Assembly: GCA_031539425.1 (NCBI GenBank) | Contig: JAVKLI010000041.1 | Span: 1 to 45,434, forward strand | Reading direction: 5' to 3' | Length of the DNA stretch: 45,434 nt | From: UBA4416 sp031539425 | GTDB lineage: Bacteria > Bacteroidota > Bacteroidia > B-17B0 > Aurantibacillaceae | In this document: positions 7,937-16,119 of the stretch, in pieces | Numbering within the stretch: the stretch's first letter is position 1 | Layout of the letters: every line of letters starts with the position of its first letter | The notes under the pieces: model-generated | What the model was told of the DNA's origin: nothing | Seen by the model: only the letters and a program-made list of their open reading frames with translations | Database searches by the model: none | Position numbers and translations under genes: made by a program

Positions 7937-9367
7937 TTATAATAAGCTTAAATACTTGTAAAACTCATAAGTTACTACTGTATCCATGTTGCAATAATCA
8001 ATTAGTTGTTGTTTTATAATTTCTTGATGGATTGGATTTTGTTCTAAAATCAAACTTTCGTAAGCATACATTGCTGTAAGTCCCGATTGAATTTCTAATT
8101 TGTCATAACTCAATTGTTCAGATAAAATATTTGAAATGGCTTTAAGTGATGATTGGCCTTGTAATTTTGGATGATCGTAATGTTGCTGCTGCAATAATTC
8201 GTATAAGTCAATAAATTTGATTTTAATTTTTTCTATTTCTGTTTTGTAATCAGGAAATAAATTTATCATCTGATTTAAAATGCCAAGTTCTAAAGTTTTA
8301 TCATAAACTAAAATGGTATTAAATTGAGCTGTATAATCAATTAAAGTAGCAATAAAACAAATTCTATCATCATATTGAATGGGTTTTAAATAATGCTTAT
8401 GCGTAAGTTTATTATTATTTAAATAACATATAGAAAATAAAAACGGAATTTGTTGAAATGGTGTAGTGCCATTATAATAAGGCAATGCAGGACCCCAAGC
8501 TTCTATATCCATACTACATACTGGCTCTTGTATTTTTAAAATCAGTTGTTTTACTGAGCTTTGGTTATAGGTTTCATCAATAGTTTTGGTTTTTGGTAAT
8601 TGATATCCAACTGGTAATTCTATATTTGGTAGTGCTTTTAATAGGTTGTATTTATTTAGTTGTTCTTTTTCATAAAATTTATTGTCATGTATTATTTGTT
8701 TCCAACAATTTCCTATAAAATCACAATCATATGGTTGAAAACAATGTAAGCCAATATTAATATTTGGCGCTTCATTAAGGGATAGCGTAGTTAATGCTAC
8801 ATGGCTTTGATTTTCAAAATAGACTTCATTTTTAATAGCATCATTAAGTACAGATGTTATTTTAAAATATTTACTTGGGTTAAACTCATTTACTAATTCA
8901 TATTTATTATTAATGGTAATTAAATTAAAATTTATTAAATTATTTAAACAATGTTTTACAACATAATATTGAAAACAGGCATCTTTAACGTATGTTTCAG
9001 ATATTTTTATGGAGCTTTTTACTTCATATGCAATCCAGCCATCAGTTGTTTTATGAAGTATATCAACCATTACAACCAATTGATTATAAATAAATGTAGC
9101 TTCATAAATTGTTTCGGTTCCTTTTTTTATTTCGTCTAGAGTACGCTTTGCATACTCTAACATATTTTGTTTGCTTGCACTTATATCAACTCCATTTGGA
9201 AATAATGTTTGCGCCACTTTACCTATATGGTTGCCTCTTTGAAAAATAAGTTGTTTTTCTTTGGAGATTTTATCTTTTAAAAATGGGAATTTTTTATATA
9301 AATAAAAATGCTTTAAGCATTGTTCAGCTTTAATAAATGCCGATTTACTAATTAATACATCACTCAT
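7937..9367 (-). CDS. DUF2779 protein: RecB/Cas4-like nuclease joined to an RNase H-like exonuclease fold
   Basis: The 476-residue protein matches my memory of DUF2779. The N-terminal half looks like a PD-(D/E)XK nuclease of the RecB/Cas4 type: E89 (IYEATF), D102 (MVDILH) and E115-x-K117 (YEVKSS). Cysteines near the end of that half (CFQPYDCDFIGNCW) could bind an iron-sulfur cluster, as in Cas4. The C-terminal half begins SMDIEAWG (D287/E289) and ends YCNMDTVVTYEF (D462), the layout of a DEDD exonuclease. The function is unknown. Its ATG overlaps the stop of the upstream glycosyltransferase gene by 8 bases, so the two are probably co-transcribed. No cas genes or CRISPR array are nearby. Confidence 0.75.
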   Translation of the reverse strand: MSDVLISKSAFIKAEQCLKHFYLYKKFPFLKDKISKEKQLIFQRGNHIGKVAQTLFPNGVDISASKQNMLEYAKRTLDEIKKGTETIYEATFIYNQLVVMVDILHKTTDGWIAYEVKSSIKISETYVKDACFQYYVVKHCLNNLINFNLITINNKYELVNEFNPSKYFKITSVLNDAIKNEVYFENQSHVALTTLSLNEAPNINIGLHCFQPYDCDFIGNCWKQIIHDNKFYEKEQLNKYNLLKALPNIELPVGYQLPKTKTIDETYNQSSVKQLILKIQEPVCSMDIEAWGPALPYYNGTTPFQQIPFLFSICYLNNNKLTHKHYLKPIQYDDRICFIATLIDYTAQFNTILVYDKTLELGILNQMINLFPDYKTEIEKIKIKFIDLYELLQQQHYDHPKLQGQSSLKAISNILSEQLSYDKLEIQSGLTAMYAYESLILEQNPIHQEIIKQQLIDYCNMDTVVTYEFYKYLSLL

Positions 9368-10484
9368 GTGTTTTTAATATTGAACTCCATAAAAGGTTAG
9401 CACTTTTATCCCACGAAAATTTATTTTTTTGTACTGTACCTTTTTCTATTAATGCTATTCGTAGTGTTTTATCAGTATATATTTTAGCCAAAGCTTGTGC
9501 TATCTCTTCTGTATTAAATGGATTTACAAGTAGGGCTGCATCATTTACAATTTCGGGCATAGAGGTGGTGTTGCTACAAATAATAGGTACGCCGGCAGAC
9601 ATGGCTTCTACTAAAGGAATCCCAAAACCTTCAAATGTTGGCACATAAGTTAAGGCAAATGCTGCACCCATAATTTTAATTAGTTCTGCTTGTGGTTGTC
9701 TTCCTAAAAATATAATATCAGTTGCGTATTGAGAGTTATTGATTGCTTCAAATATTTGATTTTGTTGATAACACACCGCACCAACAAATACTAATTTAAT
9801 AGGTGCGTTGGTGTTTTTTTTAAATTGTTCAAATGCTTGTATTAATCTAACAAGGTTTTTACGTGGACTTTGCGACCCTACAAACAAAAAATAATCACAC
9901 CCAAGCGCAAATGTATTTTTGATATTCTGTTTTTCAATCTCCGCAATGGTTTGATAATCTTCATTAATGCCGTTATATACAACATCTATCTTATTAGGAT
10001 CAATTTTAAAATTTGTTTTAATATCTTGCTTACTGTATTCAGATACAGTGGCTATTCTATTTGCTATGTGGGCATACTGATGAAAAAAGTAGTTATAATA
10101 TTTACTGGTTAGCCATTTTAAATCTTGTGGATTATGAAAAAAATTAATATCATGAATCACTGCTAGTTGCTTACATTTAGCGCCAGGAGATAAAAATCCA
10201 TCGGGAGATAAAAATAAATTAGGTTTTAATTGATTGAGTAAGTTTTTTACCGACCAATGAAACCAAGTATAATATAAAAAAGGATGCCTAGCTTGTGGGG
10301 CAATAATAATAGGGGTTATATTATCCGAAAAAATAAATCCATCATCATAAGGTCTATCAAAAATAAAAACAAAATGTACGTTTGGATTATTTTGAGTTAG
10401 TCGTTTAAGGATTTGATAAGTAAACCAACCAATTCCGTCTAATTTATTGTTTAATAATAACCTTGTGTTTACTGCTATTCTCAC
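9360..10484 (-). CDS. Glycosyltransferase family 4 protein
   Basis: The 374-residue protein has the GT-B fold of GT4 retaining glycosyltransferases. The N-terminal domain starts MRIAVNTRLLL. The C-terminal nucleotide-sugar domain contains FVGSQSPRKNLVRLIQAF and the E-x7-E motif in PTFEGFGIPLVEAMSAGVP. The HDINFFHNP stretch is typical of mannosyltransferase-like members. It probably acts at the inner face of the membrane on a surface glycan. It lies 4 bases after cca and overlaps the DUF2779 gene, so the three form one unit despite unrelated jobs. Confidence 0.88.
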   Translation of the reverse strand: MRIAVNTRLLLNNKLDGIGWFTYQILKRLTQNNPNVHFVFIFDRPYDDGFIFSDNITPIIIAPQARHPFLYYTWFHWSVKNLLNQLKPNLFLSPDGFLSPGAKCKQLAVIHDINFFHNPQDLKWLTSKYYNYFFHQYAHIANRIATVSEYSKQDIKTNFKIDPNKIDVVYNGINEDYQTIAEIEKQNIKNTFALGCDYFLFVGSQSPRKNLVRLIQAFEQFKKNTNAPIKLVFVGAVCYQQNQIFEAINNSQYATDIIFLGRQPQAELIKIMGAAFALTYVPTFEGFGIPLVEAMSAGVPIICSNTTSMPEIVNDAALLVNPFNTEEIAQALAKIYTDKTLRIALIEKGTVQKNKFSWDKSANLLWSSILKTHE

Positions 10485-10488
10485 GGTA

Positions 10489-11895
10489 TTAATTTAAGTT
10501 AACTTGTAATTTAATGGCTTGTTGTTTTAAAAAATCAATAGCCAAGGTTTTGTCATTGGGTATGATGCCATCTAAAATTGCATCTTTTAATGCGTTTTTT
10601 AAATCGCCAATTATTTTACAAGCAGGTAAATTAAATAGTTGCATAATTTCTTCTCCGCTTACAGGGGGTTGCCAATTTTTAATTTTATCACTTTCTTCAA
10701 GTGTTTTCATTTTGGCTCTTACTATTTCAAAATTATGTAAGTATCGTTTTACCTTTAATGGGTTTTTAGTTGTAATATCAGCCTCGCACAGCAACATTAA
10801 ATCATCTACGTCTTCTCCTGCTTCAAACAAAACGCGCCTTACTGCACTATCAGTTATATCAGTTTTTGAAAGTACAATGGGTCTTAAATGTAGTAACACA
10901 ATCTTTTGCACATACTTCATTTTTTCATTTAAAGGTAATTTTAAATTGTTAAATATTTTTGGTATCATTTTAGCTCCAAGGTCTTCATGCCCATGAAATG
11001 TCCATCCGGCTGCTTGATCAAAGCGTTTAGTTTTTGGTTTAGCTATATCATGCAATATAGCGGCCCAGCGCAACCATAAGTTTGTTGACGTTTTTGCCAC
11101 ATTATCTAATACTTCTAAGGTGTGGTAAAAATTATCTTTGTGAGATTTGTTATTGATTGTTTCTACACCATATAGCTTTTGTAACTCCGGAAATATGTAT
11201 GGCAGTAAGCCTGTATCCATTAGTATTTTAAAACCTATTGAAGGTGTAGTTGCTAAAATTATTTTATTGAGTTCATCTGTAATTCTTTCTTTTGAAATAA
11301 TTTGAATGCGCTCTTTATTTTTTTTAATTGATTCTAATGCACTTGGGTGTATTGTAAAATTAAGTTGTGTCGCAAATCGAATGGCACGCATCATGCGCAA
11401 GGGGTCATCAATAAATGTAATATCAGGGTCTAATGGTGTTTTAAGTATTTTATTTTTTAAATCTTCTTGTCCATTAAATAAATCTATTAAAGTGCCATAA
11501 TTATTTTTTGTTATACAAATAGCTAGGGCATTAATGGTAAAATCTCTTCTACTTAGGTCATCTATTAATGTTCCATTTTCTACTACTGGTTTGCGAGACT
11601 CTCTATTATAAGATTCTTTTCGCGCACCAACAAATTCTACCTCTAAGGTATTTGTTTTTATTTGAGCGGTAAAAAAAGTTTTAAATACAGTTAAGTGTGT
11701 CTCATCTCCAATTTTATTTTTAACGGCTTCAGCCAACTCAATACCTTTTCCTATAGTTGTAATATCAATGTCTTTGGTTGGTCTATTTAAGATAGAATCT
11801 CTAACAAATCCACCAACCACATAGGCTTCCAAATTAAGTTGATTAGCGCAATTAGAAATGAGTGTAAATATTGGATTTGATAAATAAGTTTCCAT
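10489..11895 (-). CDS. cca: CCA tRNA nucleotidyltransferase with HD domain
   Basis: This class II nucleotidyltransferase adds or repairs the 3' CCA end of tRNAs. The 468-residue protein has the catalytic motif GGFVRDSILNRPTKDIDI, with metal-binding D42 and D44. It also has RRDFTINALA and the nucleotide-selecting DDPLRMMRAIRFA. A C-terminal HD phosphohydrolase domain follows (ILHDIAKPKT). A poly(A) polymerase-like role is possible for this superfamily, but the HD-type domain order is that of bacterial CCA enzymes. It is the first gene of the cca-GT4-DUF2779 unit. Confidence 0.92.
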   Translation of the reverse strand: METYLSNPIFTLISNCANQLNLEAYVVGGFVRDSILNRPTKDIDITTIGKGIELAEAVKNKIGDETHLTVFKTFFTAQIKTNTLEVEFVGARKESYNRESRKPVVENGTLIDDLSRRDFTINALAICITKNNYGTLIDLFNGQEDLKNKILKTPLDPDITFIDDPLRMMRAIRFATQLNFTIHPSALESIKKNKERIQIISKERITDELNKIILATTPSIGFKILMDTGLLPYIFPELQKLYGVETINNKSHKDNFYHTLEVLDNVAKTSTNLWLRWAAILHDIAKPKTKRFDQAAGWTFHGHEDLGAKMIPKIFNNLKLPLNEKMKYVQKIVLLHLRPIVLSKTDITDSAVRRVLFEAGEDVDDLMLLCEADITTKNPLKVKRYLHNFEIVRAKMKTLEESDKIKNWQPPVSGEEIMQLFNLPACKIIGDLKNALKDAILDGIIPNDKTLAIDFLKQQAIKLQVNLN

Positions 11896-12142
11896 TTTAA
11901 ATGGCTACAAATTTACATTTTTCAAGTTAAATGATAGGGTATAAAGTTTTAAAAATTAGAAGATTTAATGATATAAATATGTAGTTCGTAAAATTTAATA
12001 AATTATGAAAACTATTTAAACAGAAAAAAAAACATTGATGCATTAAAAATAATTCCTCAAACTCGAACAAAAATTAACGAAGAAACTTAAAACATGAACT
12101 ATGAAAAGTTGGAAACCTGATTTTTTTTATTGTGTTGCGTAT
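11896..12142. other. AT-rich intergenic region between cca and the catalase-like gene
   Basis: These 247 bases hold no convincing gene. A 13-bp palindrome, CCATTT-T-AAATGG, spans the cca start (11892-11904). A T-run at 12120-12128 lies just beyond the 3' end of the peroxidase gene and could aid termination. Short plus-strand frames around 12005-12114 are too short to support. Confidence 0.5.
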
Positions 12143-13120
12143 TTATTTTGTTCTGCCTAACGCTGAAATAATATAAGCTGAGTTTCTTGCTTTTAAAATA
12201 GGGTCTTCAGAAGGTGTAATGCCTTTGATTAATTTTGTTGGAGAAAACATTTCGCCATCGCAAGCTTGTTCATTCATTTTTGTGATAGACAATGTCCCCA
12301 TTTTTACTTTTTCGCGATTTTCTGCCCATACTTCAGTAGGGTCTGTTGTATTGTCCCCGGCTGCACCAATAACAGCGTATAAATCAAAATCAACTGCACC
12401 AGTAGTTAATTCGTGTTGTAATTGTTCTTTGTAAAAAGTATCTGTTTTTATTTTGATGTCTTCATCTGTCAAACTTTTTTCTCCCCTAACAGGCACCAAT
12501 TCCCACTTGATCCATTTTGTTTCTTTTTTATTATTTTCAATTTGAAAAGCATGTACGCTATAATAAGTTGCTCCGCTATAGGATGCCGGAATAGGATGAT
12601 TTTCTAGCCATTTTGCTTGTTTTGTTGTTTTTGGATTTTGTGCCGCAAAAGCTTTTATAGTTTCAGGATTGGGTTTATGTGTAATAGAATCAGGAATTCT
12701 AGCGCCTAAAAATCCGACAAATTCAGACAAGGTACTTGCAAAAAAAACAGGCGTTGATAAAAAAACAAAATCCATTTGTTCTTTTTTGCTTATAGAAAAA
12801 CGTACTGACATTCCTCTTGCACTGCGTGATTTATCAGACGCTTTTGGATTGCCCCCTGCTAAAGAAAAGCGACCAATTAAAGGTGTTTTAGTATTTGTAA
12901 ATAAAGACGCTTTACAATAATTTTTTGCTTCTGGCGCTGCAGTAAAAGAACCTTCATAACAAAAACCTTTTGCGTGAGAAGCTCTTTGGTGCGCATGATT
13001 ACCAAAAGTTTTATGCAATGCGTTGATTAGTTCTGAGTCTGTAATATTTTTTTTGTCTTGTGAAAAAACAGAAAGTACTGTTGTGCAAGAAAAAAATAGG
13101 ATAGCGAGGGTTTTAAACAT
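12143..13120 (-). CDS. Secreted catalase-family heme peroxidase
   Basis: The 325-residue protein is a minimal catalase of the SrpA type. After a signal peptide (about 1-20) come the distal-side His in RASHAKGFCYEGSF and the heme-contact region GRFSLAGGNPKASDKS. At the C-terminus, PILKARNSAYIIS contains the Arg-x3-Tyr pair (R312, Y316) that ligates heme from the proximal side. It is much shorter than full catalases (about 480 residues), as is usual for this subgroup. It probably uses peroxide to oxidise small molecules in the periplasm. It stands alone. Confidence 0.85.
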   Translation of the reverse strand: MFKTLAILFFSCTTVLSVFSQDKKNITDSELINALHKTFGNHAHQRASHAKGFCYEGSFTAAPEAKNYCKASLFTNTKTPLIGRFSLAGGNPKASDKSRSARGMSVRFSISKKEQMDFVFLSTPVFFASTLSEFVGFLGARIPDSITHKPNPETIKAFAAQNPKTTKQAKWLENHPIPASYSGATYYSVHAFQIENNKKETKWIKWELVPVRGEKSLTDEDIKIKTDTFYKEQLQHELTTGAVDFDLYAVIGAAGDNTTDPTEVWAENREKVKMGTLSITKMNEQACDGEMFSPTKLIKGITPSEDPILKARNSAYIISALGRTK

Positions 13121-13539
13121 AAAAGGTGATTTTAATTTTTAAATAAAAAGATTATTTTAGCAAAAATACAAATAATAATTTACTTTTTATGAAGTTGTTT
13201 AAAGTTGTCATAGTAAAATTACTATAAAAGCCCATAAATTCAAGCACCTCCAGTTTTTTTTATTTGTTTCAAAACGCACAAGCAATGACTTAAAGGCATC
13301 CATGCGTTGGTTCTTTAGTAACCCGTCTTCATTTTATTGATGTATTTATAGTGTAAATATAAAATCACCTACCTGACATTCATGTAATTAAATTAATATA
13401 TGATTACCGAATTTATCAACATTTAATTAGAACTCCCCTTAAAATCATTTTTATGCATAAATGCGAAAAATAAGTTTGGAAAACATAATTTTTTTAATAA
13501 ATTAGTTTAAAATTTGAACCTATTAATAAATTAATTTTA
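13121..13539. other. 419-base intergenic region with a gene remnant
   Basis: No intact gene is visible. The catalase-like gene is transcribed leftward from its left end and the T9SS gene rightward from its right end, so it probably holds both promoters. A decayed minus-strand coding stretch lies at 13208-13333. The rest (13334-13539) is AT-rich with no frame of note. Confidence 0.6.
13208..13333 (-). pseudogene. Possible transposase C-terminal remnant
   Basis: An open stretch of 41 codons between a TAA and a TGA reads with protein-like composition, for example NQRMDAFKSLLVRFETNKKN then NWRCLNLWAFIVILL. The arrangement Arg-Met, SLLVRFE, Trp and a hydrophobic end resembles the tail of DDE transposases as I recall them, but I cannot name the family. 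There is no start codon and no upstream part, so at most it is debris of a mobile element next to the T9SS gene. Confidence 0.35.
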
Positions 13540-15681
13540 ATGAAAAATACAATTCCCTATTTAATAGTAAAGCAATTAATACTTATTAGTTTGATTTTTA
13601 TCACTGCTACAACTACAGGTCAAATAACAACTAATACTTATGATTTCCAGTCCTTAGCCGCAAATGTTGTAATTAATGGACAAGATAATTGGCAATATAT
13701 GGGCAATATGAATAACAGTTCTAACATTGTAGGCTCAGCCGGTTGCGCTATACCTTCAGGTGCGGCACCCGCAAATGTTGCAAATACTGTAAATTCAGGT
13801 TTGTATACTGGAGGAATAGCTTTAAGAAACCCAGGTACTACAGGAGGAACTCATGGCTTTACTTCTCGTAAAAACAATGCTGGATGGAATTATTCGATAC
13901 CTGTAAGTAGCGATTATATGATTTTTGAATTTGATTATGATAATGGGAATTGGTGGGGGGAAATAATTAATTTAGGATACGATAAAAACGCTGATGGAAA
14001 TTTTAGCAGTAGCTGTAGTGCACCTGATTTTAATGAATTGGGTATTGGATTATCTTTAAGTGTGGGTAATTTAATTTTGTATAAAGCTGATGGGACAACA
14101 ATTTCTACCACGAGAGTTGGTTCAGGTTGGACAAAGTATCGCATTACAATTGATTTAAGGGCAAATGGAGGGCAGGGAGCTGGCTATGTTTCTTATAGAG
14201 TTTTAGGAACAAGTAGTGCTTGGCAACAAGTAAATGCGTTGCAAAATATTAATATGAATATTAATCCTCTATCAGTTAATCAAAATAATTTACAAAACTT
14301 GAATGGCATCATTGTACAACAAGAAGCTGGTGGCGTAGGGATAGTAGATAATATTTCTATTACTACCTATAAAAACAATATTTTGCTACCTATAACTATT
14401 TGCTCAGGAAGTGCATTAAATCTATCGAGCATATCAATACCAAATACAAACGTTTATAATTGGTTAACCCCACAAGGCACAACATTTACTACTTCTGTTC
14501 CATCGTTAACTATAAATAATACACCTATTACACAAAATGGCATTTTTACAGTTTCTAGCGCTGAAAGCTCGCTACTTACTTGGACTGTGCCAGTTATTGT
14601 AAATATTTCCCCAACCATTACTAGCATAAATACATTAACTATTTGCAGTGGAAGTAATCCTAATATTATATTTACAAGTAATGTAAACTCTACATATACT
14701 TGGTTTGCAATAAATAATATGAATATTTCTGGCGAAAGTATTATAACCGAAACTACAAGTATTCTTAATAATACCCTAACAAGTAATTTATCTATAACTG
14801 AAACTGTTATCTATTCAGTTACACCTACGTTAGGAAATTGTGTAGGAACAACACAGCAAATAACTGTTACAATAAATCCAACGCTTACACCAGCGGTATC
14901 ATTAATCGCATCAAATACAACACTCTGTGCAGGTACTTCTGTTAGTTTTACAGCAGCGTCAACTAATGGAGGAACAACGCCAATTTATCAATGGCAAGTA
15001 AATGGTATTAATACAGGAAGTAATTCTAATATTTTTCCGCCAACAATTTTAAATAATAATGATGTTGTAACAGTTTTATTAAATTCAAATGCCAAATGTG
15101 TTACTCCGACTAGTGTTACATCAATATCAATCACAGTATCAGTAACACCAAAACCTATAGCGGATTTTGTATACTCTCCAAATCAATTAACAGAACAGAA
15201 TCCTAATGTTAATTTTCAAAATACATCAGTAAATTCAACCAACTGGAATTGGAATTTTGGAACTAACACTGATACATCCATTTTGCAAAATCCAAATTAT
15301 ACTTATCCTGGTGCTGGAGTTTATTTAGTAACCTTACAAGTGTATAACGGTATTTGCAGTAGCATAACAACGAAAACTATTGTAATAGATGCGACAACAG
15401 CTTATTATATACCAAATATATTTACACCTAATGAAGATTCTATTAATGATAATTTTAGTATTGTTGGCCATAATATTTCTACTAAAAATTATAGGATGAG
15501 TATATTCAATTGTTGGGGAGAATTAATATTTAAAACATCCTCTATTACTTCATTTTGGGATGGAAAAACACTAGAAGGTGATGATGTACCTCAGGGTGTT
15601 TACATATATACTATAGAATTTGAATTAACCAAACCTTTAAAAAAAATAAAGGAAATAGGTTTTGTAACGGTATCTAGATAG
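13540..15681 (+). CDS. Secreted protein with PKD domain and type B T9SS sorting domain
   Basis: The 713-residue protein has a signal peptide (about 1-28). A lectin-like beta region (about 30-275) comes next, then Ser/Thr/Asn-rich Ig-like segments. A PKD domain at about 538-620 contains NWNWNFG and YTYPGAGVYLVTLQV. A gliding-motility-associated C-terminal domain at about 622-713 starts IPNIFTPNEDSIND and contains FNCWGELIF and WDGKTLEGDDVPQGVY. That last domain directs export by the type IX system and cell-surface display or release. The function is unknown, with adhesion or carbohydrate binding plausible. It stands alone between a transposase-like remnant and a broken gene whose reading frame its 3' end truncates. 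Confidence 0.88.
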   Translation: MKNTIPYLIVKQLILISLIFITATTTGQITTNTYDFQSLAANVVINGQDNWQYMGNMNNSSNIVGSAGCAIPSGAAPANVANTVNSGLYTGGIALRNPGTTGGTHGFTSRKNNAGWNYSIPVSSDYMIFEFDYDNGNWWGEIINLGYDKNADGNFSSSCSAPDFNELGIGLSLSVGNLILYKADGTTISTTRVGSGWTKYRITIDLRANGGQGAGYVSYRVLGTSSAWQQVNALQNINMNINPLSVNQNNLQNLNGIIVQQEAGGVGIVDNISITTYKNNILLPITICSGSALNLSSISIPNTNVYNWLTPQGTTFTTSVPSLTINNTPITQNGIFTVSSAESSLLTWTVPVIVNISPTITSINTLTICSGSNPNIIFTSNVNSTYTWFAINNMNISGESIITETTSILNNTLTSNLSITETVIYSVTPTLGNCVGTTQQITVTINPTLTPAVSLIASNTTLCAGTSVSFTAASTNGGTTPIYQWQVNGINTGSNSNIFPPTILNNNDVVTVLLNSNAKCVTPTSVTSISITVSVTPKPIADFVYSPNQLTEQNPNVNFQNTSVNSTNWNWNFGTNTDTSILQNPNYTYPGAGVYLVTLQVYNGICSSITTKTIVIDATTAYYIPNIFTPNEDSINDNFSIVGHNISTKNYRMSIFNCWGELIFKTSSITSFWDGKTLEGDDVPQGVYIYTIEFELTKPLKKIKEIGFVTVSR

Positions 15682-15970
15682 ATATAATAAAACAATGATA
15701 GGCGGAATCAATACTGTGGTAAGGCTTTGCAAAATAGTAGTCTTTTTCTAATGCTTTAGCAATGGCTTTTGGAAAATTTTCAGTGCGCAATGCAGCTATT
15801 ATGTATTGTTGCGCTTGTTTAAATTTATTGAAATAACGCTTGTACACATCTTGACCCGGCACATACTTTCAACCGAATATAGTTTGTAGTGCAGTATCGC
15901 TTCGGGGTGTAAAAAAAAACGTAGAGCCACAACATATACTTGCAATAAAAGCTTCTAAATCTGGGTTAAA
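15674..15970 (-). pseudogene. Decayed gene fragment of unknown family
   Basis: On the minus strand a protein-like sequence runs from about 15970 (NPDLEAFIASICCGSTFFF). It crosses a 9-A run at 15911-15919 where the frame shifts, and continues as TPRSDTALQTIFG. A TGA follows, then the rest including VYKRYFNKFKQAQQYIIAAL and DYYFAKPYHSIDSAYHCF. It then enters the end of the T9SS gene and stops at 15674. One frameshift, one nonsense codon and loss of both ends mark it as a pseudogene. I do not recognise the family. Its 3' part appears to have been replaced by the T9SS gene. Confidence 0.5.
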
Positions 15971-16119
15971 CTAACCCTATTTTTAGGCTAAAATTAGTTC
16001 AAAATATCTAAATTAATAGCATCTTAAACTTTGTGCATAACCTGTTGAAATTGATAATTAAAAAATAAGTTGATTTTATACATTTTACATATATTCACAA
16101 TTTACTTAACCTATTTAAT
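15971..16119. other. Leader region of the S46 peptidase gene
   Basis: Together with the gene fragment to its left, this forms a 438-base stretch without an intact gene. It is AT-rich and presumably holds the promoter of the peptidase. I see no clear TTTG / TAnnTTTG pair. Confidence 0.4.

Noticed and set aside
10514..10996. 160-codon plus-strand open frame
   Set aside because: It is antisense to the middle and C-terminal part of cca and has no recognisable features.
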